DNA from: CBDCWA01 sp046048295
GTDB taxonomy: Bacteria; Pseudomonadota; Alphaproteobacteria; Rhizobiales; Hyphomicrobiaceae
NCBI GenBank assembly: GCA_046048295.1
Contig: JBJOGJ010000042.1
Span: 1 to 22,421, forward strand
Direction: 5' to 3'
DNA length: 22,421 bases
How positions within the stretch are numbered: the stretch's first letter is position 1; each line of letters opens with the position of its first letter. Made by a program: the position numbers and the translations under genes. Below the pieces are notes generated by a model that was given only the letters and a program-made list of their open reading frames with translations, was not told the origin of the DNA and did no database searches. This document shows, piece after piece, positions 16,088 to 22,421 of the stretch.

Positions 16088-17715
16088 CGATCAACTATCC
16101 GGTAGAGCACGATTTGATCCGTCTCCAGGAGTGGAGAAAGCCAGCCTTGTCTGCTCCGGGCGAGCCGCCAGACATAATCAGTCGTTCCATCTTTTGCGCC
16201 AAGCGGCATAGTCTTGAAGATCACGGCATGACTTACGCCAAGTCGCCTGGCGACCGCATAAATGTCCTCCGATCCCCATGTGCGAGCCGTCAAGCGACGT
16301 TCAGGAATGCCGAACGTCGCCCTTCCAATGGCGATGTGGAGAAGTTGCGACTGGTTCGAAAGCACAGGCGAACGCGAAGATGCCGAAGCCTTCAGAAAGC
16401 TGGCAACGGTCCCATCACGATAGGGCGTGGCGAGATGCTGCCGGATGAGCGCGCTTTCGCCAGGTGCACCGGCGCGGGAAACGAAATGGAAGACCTGCGC
16501 CGCGAGCAGCAAGACGACCGACGTGCCCGCAGCGATCCCCAAGATCCGTGAAAAGCGCGGAACAGCAGCCGTGCGTCCAAAGCTAGCAGACAAGGCATAC
16601 AGGCCGATCAGAAATAGAATTCCCGAGGATAGGAAATACCGCGCCTCGAGCAAATAGAAGTTCGATCTGAGCGCGAGCCCAACAATGACCGCCGCCGTAA
16701 ATAGTCCCCCTGATATCGCATAGAATGCAGTGGCTCCGCGCATGTCGAAAGCCAGCCTGAAATTGCTGCCGCGTTCCTTTGCGTAGAATATGCTCCACAA
16801 AGCGACCAGTACCAGAACTGCAACGGCAGCAAGCTTCGTCAGACCGTCTACGACACCGAGCAGGTTCAGGACGACCCAAAGCCCTTGGGAGACCAGATCA
16901 CTCAAGCTGTTACTGGTGCTAGATGATCCCGCCCCTGACAAGCTACCAGCCACGAGCCAATTCCTGGCGATGAGCACGAGGAAGATCAGTGCGCCCGGCA
17001 GACAGACCAGCGATGTGCGAAGCACGGCACGAATGGCGGAATCTCGCCGCAAGAAGGCATAGAGGATCAGCAGCCCCAACGGTACGATGTGAAAGATGGC
17101 CTGGTAGCGAAACCACGCTCCCATCCCTATGCAAGAAGCGGCGATGGCCAACCATGCCGGCACCGCATCTTTGCCCTCATCGAACGCCTTCATCAGCGCG
17201 GCCAGCGAAGCCGCGATCAGCAAAAGATATATCGGCTCGGCCAATCCGGATAGCACCAGCCGCCAAGCAGGGACGTAGGCCGCATAGCAGATACCAACCG
17301 CAATCGACCATACCCGGTTCAACGACAGCTTGAGCATGATCCAAGCGATCAAACAGGCGGTGGCCGCGTGCGCCAGAGCGTTGGTGAACACTGTTGCGGT
17401 TATCGCATCAAGGCCGGTCAACCAAACGACAGCAGCCACCACAAGCGGAAGTCCTGGCGGCCATACGGTCTGAATTGCCGGGACGCCTTGGTTCGCCTGC
17501 ACCTCAAAGTAGATGGCAGATGTCCTCAGACCATCACCTGCAAGCAAATGATAGACGCCGCTCAGATATTGCGCCGCATCGTTGGTGTAGTGGTCGGCGG
17601 ACGCAAAGGTGACGAGAAGCATCGCGACGACGGCAGCCGCGAGCACCACCGGCATCAGCGGCCATCGCAGCCCGATCGCACTCGCTCGCAAACCGAACTG
17701 ATCCCCGGTCGTCAT
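16081..17715 (-). CDS. Integral-membrane GT-C-type glycosyltransferase
   Basis: A 544-aa polytopic membrane protein with about 10-12 hydrophobic segments and a soluble C-terminal domain of roughly 130 residues. The first periplasmic loop has an acidic motif (HYTNDAAQYLSG), as GT-C enzymes of the PMT/ArnT type do, and WPPGLPLVVA follows. Such enzymes take a sugar from a lipid-phosphate carrier and transfer it to an acceptor in the periplasm. ATG 17715 is chosen for GGGGGAG directly before it, over GTG 17727. Together with the GtrA and GtrB-like genes it fills the place of the variable gtr transferase. Sugar and acceptor are unknown. Spot counts on single 60-base rows suggest lower GC here than in ftsH (55% versus 63%), hinting at transfer. 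Confidence 0.85.
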   Translation of the reverse strand: MTTGDQFGLRASAIGLRWPLMPVVLAAAVVAMLLVTFASADHYTNDAAQYLSGVYHLLAGDGLRTSAIYFEVQANQGVPAIQTVWPPGLPLVVAAVVWLTGLDAITATVFTNALAHAATACLIAWIMLKLSLNRVWSIAVGICYAAYVPAWRLVLSGLAEPIYLLLIAASLAALMKAFDEGKDAVPAWLAIAASCIGMGAWFRYQAIFHIVPLGLLILYAFLRRDSAIRAVLRTSLVCLPGALIFLVLIARNWLVAGSLSGAGSSSTSNSLSDLVSQGLWVVLNLLGVVDGLTKLAAVAVLVLVALWSIFYAKERGSNFRLAFDMRGATAFYAISGGLFTAAVIVGLALRSNFYLLEARYFLSSGILFLIGLYALSASFGRTAAVPRFSRILGIAAGTSVVLLLAAQVFHFVSRAGAPGESALIRQHLATPYRDGTVASFLKASASSRSPVLSNQSQLLHIAIGRATFGIPERRLTARTWGSEDIYAVARRLGVSHAVIFKTMPLGAKDGTTDYVWRLARSRQGWLSPLLETDQIVLYRIVDRW

Positions 17716-17756
17716 GTCTCCCCCCACCCCCGCTACATCAGTAGATGCATACCCGG

Positions 17757-17810
17757 CCCGGCAATCGGTTCAGCAAACCCTCTACTAAAGGCTCTCTAAA
17801 CCGATCCGGG
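17757..17810. repeat. Long imperfect hairpin upstream of the GT-C gene
   Basis: CCCGG (17757-17761) plus ATCGGTT (17764-17770) pairs with AACCGAT (17799-17805) plus CCGGG (17806-17810): 12 pairs with a 2-base bulge and a 28-base loop. It lies 42 bp upstream of the GT-C start, inside the likely leader. It may be a regulatory structure or a remnant of a repeat. The rest of 17716-17983 shows nothing I can assign. Confidence 0.35.
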
Positions 17811-17983
17811 TGTGGCCGAAGACGGGAGACGAGACAAGATTCGTCAGCGCACTGGGTTAACGCCGCCCTTGAGACGACATCACCGGTTCCTCGAGCATAG
17901 GCGAGTGGCCATCATCGGCGCGATTCGGGAAACATGGCGTTTCCCCTGGGAAGGTTTGCATCGACCGACTTGCCGCCAGCACA

Positions 17984-18166
17984 CTAAACCCTGGTCCTGG
18001 GGCCAAGAGCCAGCAGCAGAACGCAAATGGCGAAGGCGACAAACGGCCAGTAGGCGGACCAGTCGCCAGGGGCTATGTAGTAGGTACCCGAGACAATTCT
18101 GTAGCACATCATGCCGGTCGCAAAGAGCCCGAGCCAGACGGCTGATTTCGCCAGAACCCCCAACAT
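17984..18166 (-). CDS. Small two-helix membrane protein of unknown function (60 aa)
   Basis: A short open frame whose product has two clear hydrophobic helices (about 4-20 and 38-54) joined by a loop with aromatic residues (YRIVSGTYYIAPGDWSAYWP) and ending in GPRTRV. ATG 18166 has AGGG 7 bases before it; a GTG at 18187 would add 7 residues. The alternation of hydrophobic helices and polar loop is not expected by chance in this GC-rich DNA, and no better frame exists on the other strand. It lies upstream of the GT-C gene on the same strand, about 270 bp away. I do not recognise a family. Confidence 0.55.
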   Translation of the reverse strand: MLGVLAKSAVWLGLFATGMMCYRIVSGTYYIAPGDWSAYWPFVAFAICVLLLALGPRTRV

Positions 18167-18200
18167 CGACCGACCCTGCCCCAGCACGAAGACCTACCCG

Positions 18201-18229
18201 TTGCATGCAGCACGTCCCTCGACCATACT
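18201..18229 (+). promoter_or_regulatory. Candidate promoter of the dehydrogenase gene
   Basis: TTGCAT (18201-18206), 17 bases, then CATACT (18224-18229) resemble a housekeeping -35/-10 pair. Initiation near 18236 would give a leader of about 47 bases before the ATG at 18283. It lies in the divergent gap between the small membrane protein and the dehydrogenase. Plausible but based on two imperfect hexamers. Confidence 0.35.
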
Positions 18230-18282
18230 GCACGCCAACCAATACCATCATAGCCTAGCACAAGCGAACGGGGAGAACCGCC

Positions 18283-19368
18283 ATGGACGATTGCCGCGCC
18301 GCCGTAATAACCGCCCACAATGCGCCGCTCGAAATCCAGCGCGTGCCCGTGCCGAAGCTCGAAAAGGGCTCGCTGCTGGTCAAGATCACGGCGTCGACGC
18401 TGTGCGGCACCGATGTGCACCGCTGGCATGGTCCCCTGAAGGCACCCGACCGGCTGCCGTTCATCACCGGCCACGAGCCCTGCGGCACCATCGAGGAGAT
18501 CGCCGGCGAGCGCACCGACATCATGGGCCAGCCGGTGAAGCGCGGTGACCGGATCGTCTGGAGCTATGTCGCCTGCGGCTCGTGCTACTACTGCTCGGTC
18601 GCGCTCCAACCGTCGATCTGCCGCGGCCGCGCCTCCTGGGGCCACAATCCCTCCGACGAGCCGCCCTATCTGCTCGGCAGTTGCTCCGAATACATGTACG
18701 TGCCGAAGGAATGCCTGCTCATCAAGGTGCCGGAAGAGGTGTCCTCGGTGTCGGCGGCAGCCTCGGCCTGCGCCTACCGCACGGTGATGCACGGCTTCGA
18801 CCGCCTCGGCGCCATCAAGGCACACGAGACCGTGCTGATCCAGGGCTCAGGCCCGCTCGGCAACTTCACCGCCGCCGTCGCCAAGGACATGGGCGCCAAG
18901 AAGGTGCTGGTGATCGGCGCGCCGGGCCACCGTCTCGAGGTATCGAAGCGCATGGGCGCCGACGAAACGCTGAACCTCGAGGAGGTGAAGGACGCCAAGG
19001 ACCGGCGCGAATGGGTGCTTCAGCAGACTGGCGGGCGCGGCGCCGACATCGTCTTCCAGGTGGCGAACAATGCAGCCGTCCCCGAAGGCCTCACCATGCT
19101 GCGTGGCGGCGGTCGCTACATGCACATTGGCGCCGGCGGAAAGGGATCCGTGCCCGTCGAATCGATGCCAGAGCAGTTCGACTTCCGCCACGTGCGCTCG
19201 GCAGAGCCGCGCCACTGGCTGCAGGCGATCGACTTCCTCGCGACGCGGCGCGACCGCTATCCGTTCGAGGACATGATCTCCAAGACCTACAAGCTCGAGG
19301 ACATCAACGTCGCCATGAACGCCATGGCGAACTACGAGGTCGTCAAGGCGGCGATCAGCTTCGAGTAG
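18283..19368 (+). CDS. Zinc-dependent medium-chain alcohol dehydrogenase
   Basis: A 361-aa cytoplasmic MDR-family oxidoreductase. Catalytic zinc ligands are Cys41 (LCGTDVH), His64-Glu65 (GHEPCG) and probably Cys163; structural-zinc cysteines are 98, 101, 104 and 113. The Rossmann motif GSGPLG is at 188-193. The strand that follows ends VLVIGAPGHR, lacking the Asp typical of NAD-specific enzymes, so NADP may be used (inference). GGGGAG precedes the ATG. The overall pattern resembles the TM0436-like MDR subgroup, but the substrate is not identifiable. The next gene, an aminotransferase, starts 87 bp downstream; an alcohol-to-carbonyl-to-amine route is possible but unproven. Confidence 0.88.
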   Translation: MDDCRAAVITAHNAPLEIQRVPVPKLEKGSLLVKITASTLCGTDVHRWHGPLKAPDRLPFITGHEPCGTIEEIAGERTDIMGQPVKRGDRIVWSYVACGSCYYCSVALQPSICRGRASWGHNPSDEPPYLLGSCSEYMYVPKECLLIKVPEEVSSVSAAASACAYRTVMHGFDRLGAIKAHETVLIQGSGPLGNFTAAVAKDMGAKKVLVIGAPGHRLEVSKRMGADETLNLEEVKDAKDRREWVLQQTGGRGADIVFQVANNAAVPEGLTMLRGGGRYMHIGAGGKGSVPVESMPEQFDFRHVRSAEPRHWLQAIDFLATRRDRYPFEDMISKTYKLEDINVAMNAMANYEVVKAAISFE

Positions 19369-19377
19369 GTCGCGCGT

Positions 19378-19440
19378 GCCTGCCTCCGCGGCAGGCGACG
19401 ACAGCTTTGCGAGACCAAACCGCGATCGTCGCGGTTTGGT
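19378..19440 (+). promoter_or_regulatory. Two consecutive hairpins between dehydrogenase and aminotransferase
   Basis: Hairpin 1: GCCTGCC (19378-19384) pairs with GGCAGGC (19390-19396), 5-base loop. Hairpin 2: ACCAAACCGCGA (19414-19425) pairs perfectly with TCGCGGTTTGGT (19429-19440), 3-base loop. No real T-tract follows either. Hairpin 2 ends 15 bases before the aminotransferase ATG, close to its GAGCAGG ribosome site. It may be an attenuator, a Rho-independent-like stop, a processing site or an operator on DNA. Confidence 0.6.
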
Positions 19441-19455
19441 TGATGAGCAGGTCAC

Positions 19456-20559
19456 ATGCAAGTCCCCTATCTCGACTACCGTATCCCGGATGATGCCGAA
19501 CGCGCCGAATATCTCCGCGCCGTGGAAACGGTCATGCTGGATGGCGATGTCATCCTCGGCCGCGCGGTCTCGGAGATCGAAGAAAGGATTGCCGGCTACT
19601 CGGGTACGAGTTTCGCGGTTGGCGTGGGCTCCGGCACCGATGCCATAAGCCTCGCGCTGCAGGCGATCGGCGTCGGGCCGGGAGACGAAGTAATTACCAC
19701 GGCACTCTCCTACATAGGCACTGCCAACGCCATCGCCGCGACCGGTGCCACGCCGATCTTCGTCGACGTCGGCGATAACATGAACGTCGATCCCGAAGCC
19801 GTCGAGGCTGTGATCGGAAGGCGCACGCGGGCGATCGTCCCTGTGCACCTCGGCGGACAACTCTGCGACATGGCAGCAATCGCGGCCGCAGCGGACCGCC
19901 ACATGGTTCCGATCATCGAGGACGCCGCGCAATCGATCGGCGCCTCCGGCCCCGACGGTCGCAAGGCGGGGAGCCTCGGGGCAGCCGGCGCGATCAGCCT
20001 CAACGCGATGAAGATCCTCAAGAGCTTCGGCGAAGGAGGAATGGTCCTGACCAACGATCAGAGCATCCGCGACCGCATCCGCGGGCTGCGCGACAACCGT
20101 CAGGCAGACCTCGGCGGTCGCGTGATCCCGGGCCGCAACGCGCGCCTCGACACGCTGCAGGCAGCCGTCGTACTGCCGCGCTTCGGTCGGCTCGAGGAGA
20201 CCATCACCCGGCGGCGGAATATCGCCGCGCGGTATCGAGAGGCGTTCGCCGGACTGGTGGAGCCGCCGCGGGACGTGGCCGACTACCGCGATGTCTACTA
20301 CAGCTACAGCATTGCGACGGACCAACGCGACGCGCTGCAGGCGCATCTCGAAGGTCGCGGGATCGGCACGCGCATCCAGTACAGCTACCTGCTGCCGGAG
20401 CTGCCGGCCTTCGCACATCTTCGCCAGCGCGCGCCGCTCGACAAGGCCCGCTCGATCATGCAGCGGACCCTTTCGCTGCCCTGCTATGAGCGCCTCACCG
20501 ACGAGCAGATCGAAACCGTCATCGGTGCGGTGCAGAGCTTCTTTGCGAGCAAGCGGTGA
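19456..20559 (+). CDS. DegT/DnrJ/EryC1/StrS-family PLP aminotransferase
   Basis: A 367-aa fold-type I aminotransferase of the sugar aminotransferase family. The conserved VGVGSGTDAISLAL stretch is at about 55-68, Asp156 (IIEDAAQS) should bind the pyridine nitrogen, and Lys186 in SLNAMKILKSFGEGG is the likely Schiff-base lysine. Many relatives aminate keto-sugars for O-antigen, capsule or antibiotics. With the surface-glycan cluster nearby, nucleotide-sugar amination is a reasonable guess, but no sugar epimerase or nucleotidyltransferase is in the window. The start is supported by GAGCAGG. It converges on the TctC-like gene with only 6 bp between stops. Confidence 0.9.
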   Translation: MQVPYLDYRIPDDAERAEYLRAVETVMLDGDVILGRAVSEIEERIAGYSGTSFAVGVGSGTDAISLALQAIGVGPGDEVITTALSYIGTANAIAATGATPIFVDVGDNMNVDPEAVEAVIGRRTRAIVPVHLGGQLCDMAAIAAAADRHMVPIIEDAAQSIGASGPDGRKAGSLGAAGAISLNAMKILKSFGEGGMVLTNDQSIRDRIRGLRDNRQADLGGRVIPGRNARLDTLQAAVVLPRFGRLEETITRRRNIAARYREAFAGLVEPPRDVADYRDVYYSYSIATDQRDALQAHLEGRGIGTRIQYSYLLPELPAFAHLRQRAPLDKARSIMQRTLSLPCYERLTDEQIETVIGAVQSFFASKR

Positions 20560-20565
20560 TGCGGG

Positions 20566-20717
20566 CTACTTCGCCGAACCGATGATGCTGCGCGTCAGCT
20601 TCACCACCGGTTCAGGGGTCTTGTAGATGCGCTTCACCATCGCCTCGACCTCTTCGCCGGTCAGCAACAGAATCGCGTTGTTCTGTTTCTTTGCCTGCGC
20701 CACGAATTCGGCGTCCT
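20566..20717 (-). pseudogene. Displaced C-terminal segment of the TctC-like gene (frameshift remnant)
   Basis: In the neighbouring minus frame this stretch reads DAEFVAQAKKQNNAILLL, then TGEEVEAMVKRIYKTP, and ends VVKLTRSIIGSAK followed by TAG. The GEEVEAMVKRIY part is the usual end of Bug/TctC proteins. It joins the main frame if one base is added at about 20716-20717. Either the gene is recently inactivated or the base call is wrong. Confidence 0.75.
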
Positions 20718-21593
20718 GGTCGTGTCAGCAAACGCCTTGCGAAGAACCGCCAGGCGATCGGCGGGAATTTCGGGCGGGCCGAAGAAGGGACGGCCCATCT
20801 CGTTAGGGCCCATCAGAAGCTCGACGATCTGCTTGTCCTCGTCGTTGCGCGCCAGTTCCATGGCATGCGGTACGTTCGGAAGGTCGGGATGCTTCTTGAG
20901 TGAGAACTGCGCGAGGATGTTGACCTTCTTCTCGGTGAGCCACTGGCTGTAGCGTGCGAGCAGGCTGTCGTATCCGAGCCCGCAGCGCCCATCCACCTCG
21001 CCACGTTCCATGGCGATATGCACCTCGGTGCTGGAAGGATAGCCGAGGACAGGCTTGAGCTTGCTGCCGGTCATCCGGTTGAGCACACGCGGCAGGATGG
21101 CGTCGGAGCTGGCAGGCCCGCTGGCCCCGATCAGCACGTCCTTCTTCTTGGCGTCGTCGATGGTCTTGATGTTCTTGTTGTGCCACGTGACGCAGAGGCT
21201 GACCTCGCTGTTGAGGCTGCCGATCCAGCTGAATTTGGTGCCGTCGACGCGCTTCGGATCGCCATGGTAGAGCCGCTCGAAGGCAACCTGGCGCAGCGTC
21301 GAGGCGAATCCCGAGCCGTCCTTCGCCATCACCGTGTAGACGTGCTGGGCGGCAACGCGGCCGCCGCCGCCGGTCATGTTCTTGACGACGATGCTGGGCT
21401 TGCCGGGGATGTACCGGTCCATGTGGCGGGCGAGCAGGCGGGCGTACTCGTCATAGCCGCCGCCGGCGCCGGACCCGACGATAAGGTCCATGCGGCGGCC
21501 TTTGTAGAATTCCTCGGGCGTTTGCGCAGCGGCCGGCAAGGCAATGGCGCAGGCGAGCACCGCCGCGACGCCGGTTTTGGGCAGTCGTGTCAT
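20661..21593 (-). CDS. TctC/Bug-family periplasmic solute-binding protein, C-terminus frameshifted
   Basis: Encodes a 310-aa product as it stands. The signal peptide MTRLPKTGVAAVLACAIALPAAAQ is followed by a mature part starting TPEEFYKGRRMDLIVGSGAGGGYDEYARLLARH, typical of tripartite tricarboxylate transporter receptors, which capture organic acids in the periplasm. ATG 21593 has AGGAAGG upstream; the frame is open to 21836, but that stretch runs through palindromic repeats. After ...RKAFADTT near 20717 the reading frame becomes unlike the family (RTPNSWRR...). A one-base shift restores family-like sequence ending at TAG 20566-20568, giving an intact 342-aa protein. So one A appears lost (AAG to AG). 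No TctA or TctB membrane genes are present in the window. Confidence 0.85.
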   Translation of the reverse strand: MTRLPKTGVAAVLACAIALPAAAQTPEEFYKGRRMDLIVGSGAGGGYDEYARLLARHMDRYIPGKPSIVVKNMTGGGGRVAAQHVYTVMAKDGSGFASTLRQVAFERLYHGDPKRVDGTKFSWIGSLNSEVSLCVTWHNKNIKTIDDAKKKDVLIGASGPASSDAILPRVLNRMTGSKLKPVLGYPSSTEVHIAMERGEVDGRCGLGYDSLLARYSQWLTEKKVNILAQFSLKKHPDLPNVPHAMELARNDEDKQIVELLMGPNEMGRPFFGPPEIPADRLAVLRKAFADTTRTPNSWRRQRNRTTRFCC

Positions 21594-21706
21594 GGGCAAG
21601 ATCCTTCCTCCCGGAGCGGCACTGCGGTTTTGATTGGATGCAGTCCTTGTTCCGATGCGCATAGAGTGCAGCGCCTGCGATGGATTGGCAAGCGCTGGCG
21701 GACTGG

Positions 21707-21816
21707 TTTGATTTTCTCGACACCGTGATTTTTTGATTTCCTCAACACGAGCAGGCTCGTGTTGAGGAAGTTTTTTGTTTGATTTGCTCAACATCGGCAG
21801 GCCGATGTTGAGGAAG
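21707..21816. repeat. Tandem palindromic repeats with a constant CAGG loop
   Basis: Unit A (21738-21769) is a 14-bp perfect stem, TTCCTCAACACGAG, loop CAGG, then its complement. Unit B (21787-21812) is an 11-bp stem CTCAACATCGG, loop CAGG, then complement. Both are flanked by TTTGATTT on the left and GAGGAAGTT on the right. A degenerate half-unit TTTGATTTTCTCGACACCG begins at 21707. Stem changes between units are compensated on the other arm. Unit A is followed by TTTTTT, so it could also end transcription rightward. Confidence 0.8.
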
Positions 21817-21892
21817 TTCCACGCCAGCGGCGCCACAGGCGGGCGGCCTTGGCGGTTTGCGTCGTTTCAAATCTGTTCCCCAACAAATGGGG

Positions 21893-21947
21893 GCGGGACG
21901 GCACGGGCCGTCGAACAGTAATTAAGATGGGACCGGAGCCGTCCCGC
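21893..21947. repeat. 10-bp perfect inverted repeat
   Basis: GCGGGACGGC (21893-21902) and GCCGTCCCGC (21938-21947) are exact complements separated by 35 bases. It belongs to the gene-free stretch 21594-22421, in which I find no convincing coding sequence: the open frames across it have atypical composition and no ribosome sites. Confidence 0.45.
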
Positions 21948-22233
21948 GCCTGGGGCACTTGTCGCCCGACACCGGTCCATCTCACCAGCGCGGTCACCTG
22001 CATTCGTGGCCCAGTCGGCCGCGAGTGCCGGCACGGGCAACCACTCCAGCTGATGGGAGTGCAAATGCCTACCAGGCTCCGCCTCCACCCGAACGCCCAG
22101 CTCGCGACAGTACCCCTGATCGAGGCGGATGCAAGGGAGTATGGGGCATGCTGATGGAGCGGGGATAAGTATTTTATATGGTTAGCGGGCGGGGGTCGGT
22201 GCCTTGTGAGCGAGGCGCCGGCAAGACAAACTC

Positions 22234-22352
22234 CTGTCATCCCGGACGAGCGGAGTGAGATCCGGGACCCAGGGGCGGCTTGGCGATGGGTTTGCGTCGT
22301 GGCCCCTGGGTCCCGGCTCTGCGCGGCTGGCGCCGCTTGGCCGGGATGACAG
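22234..22352. repeat. Dispersed-type palindromic element, about 119 bp
   Basis: The outer arms CTGTCATCCCGG (22234-22245) and CCGGGATGACAG (22341-22352) are perfect complements. An inner pair, CCGGGACCCAGGGGC (22262-22276) and GCCCCTGGGTCCCGG (22302-22316), gives 15 perfect pairs. Between them are GAGCGGAGTGAGAT-like short repeats. This GTCATCCCGG...GGGACCCAGG pattern is familiar as a multicopy intergenic palindrome in alphaproteobacterial genomes. No coding capacity is seen; mobilisation in trans is possible. Confidence 0.75.
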
Positions 22353-22421
22353 TTGGTGGGTGGGGCTGCGGTGGTGGCAAGTTCGCGGGCGGATTGCCGC
22401 CAGCGTTTTGCCGTGTCGCTG

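Noticed and set aside
17812..18258. 148-codon plus-strand frame between the glycan cluster and the dehydrogenase
   Set aside because: Arg/Thr-rich with no family features, and antisense to the more plausible 60-aa membrane protein.
21594..21836. 81-residue extension of the TctC-like protein
   Set aside because: It reads through tandem palindromes, whereas ATG 21593 has a strong ribosome site and starts a clean signal peptide.
21788..22240. 150-codon minus-strand frame and 101-codon plus-strand frame (21849-22154)
   Set aside because: Both are rich in Arg, Ser, Pro, Cys and Trp, run into palindromic repeats, overlap each other in antisense and have no clear ribosome site.

Overview
The window looks like chromosome from a GC-rich alphaproteobacterium, most likely Hyphomicrobiales-like. 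This rests on the block order ruvB-ybgC-tolQRAB-pal-cpoB-tilS-ftsH-folP, on alphaproteobacterial protein features (a DHPS with an N-terminal extension, a Pal of the alpha type), and on promoter motifs that fit alphaproteobacterial consensuses. No tRNA, rRNA, CRISPR array, transposase or integrase is visible.

Layout. (1) 1-1708: an orphan ParA/MinD-family ATPase and a 172-aa protein of unknown function, preceded by a palindrome that contains a CtrA-box-like sequence. (2) 1813-9789: ruvB overlaps ybgC, followed by the Tol-Pal envelope system (tolQ, tolR, tolA, tolB, pal, cpoB). Two very small, tandemly duplicated putative lipoprotein genes sit between tolB and pal and end in a strong intrinsic terminator. 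(3) 9791-14486: tilS, ftsH (with a good RpoH-type heat-shock promoter upstream and a terminator downstream) and folP. (4) 14504-18166, minus strand: a surface-glycan decoration cluster containing a 60-aa two-helix membrane protein, a GT-C-type integral membrane glycosyltransferase, a GtrA flippase and a GtrB-like polyprenyl-phosphate glycosyltransferase. (5) 18283-20559: a zinc-dependent medium-chain dehydrogenase and a DegT/DnrJ/EryC1 aminotransferase, separated by two hairpins. (6) 20566-21593, minus strand: a TctC/Bug-type periplasmic solute-binding protein whose last ~49 codons are displaced by a one-base frameshift. (7) 21594-22421: a gene-free, repeat-rich stretch with covarying tandem palindromes, a 10-bp inverted repeat and a ~119-bp dispersed-type palindromic element.

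How the genes work together. TolQ-TolR-TolA form the proton-driven inner-membrane motor, TolB and Pal couple it to the outer membrane and peptidoglycan, and CpoB coordinates this with wall synthesis at division. The tandem mini-lipoproteins sit inside this operon region, so they are the best candidate here for an undescribed component of the envelope machinery. The three-part glycosyltransferase set matches the logic of Gtr systems: GtrB loads a sugar on a lipid carrier, GtrA flips it, and the GT-C enzyme transfers it in the periplasm. The break after folP, where glmM is often found, marks the change from conserved core to accessory DNA.
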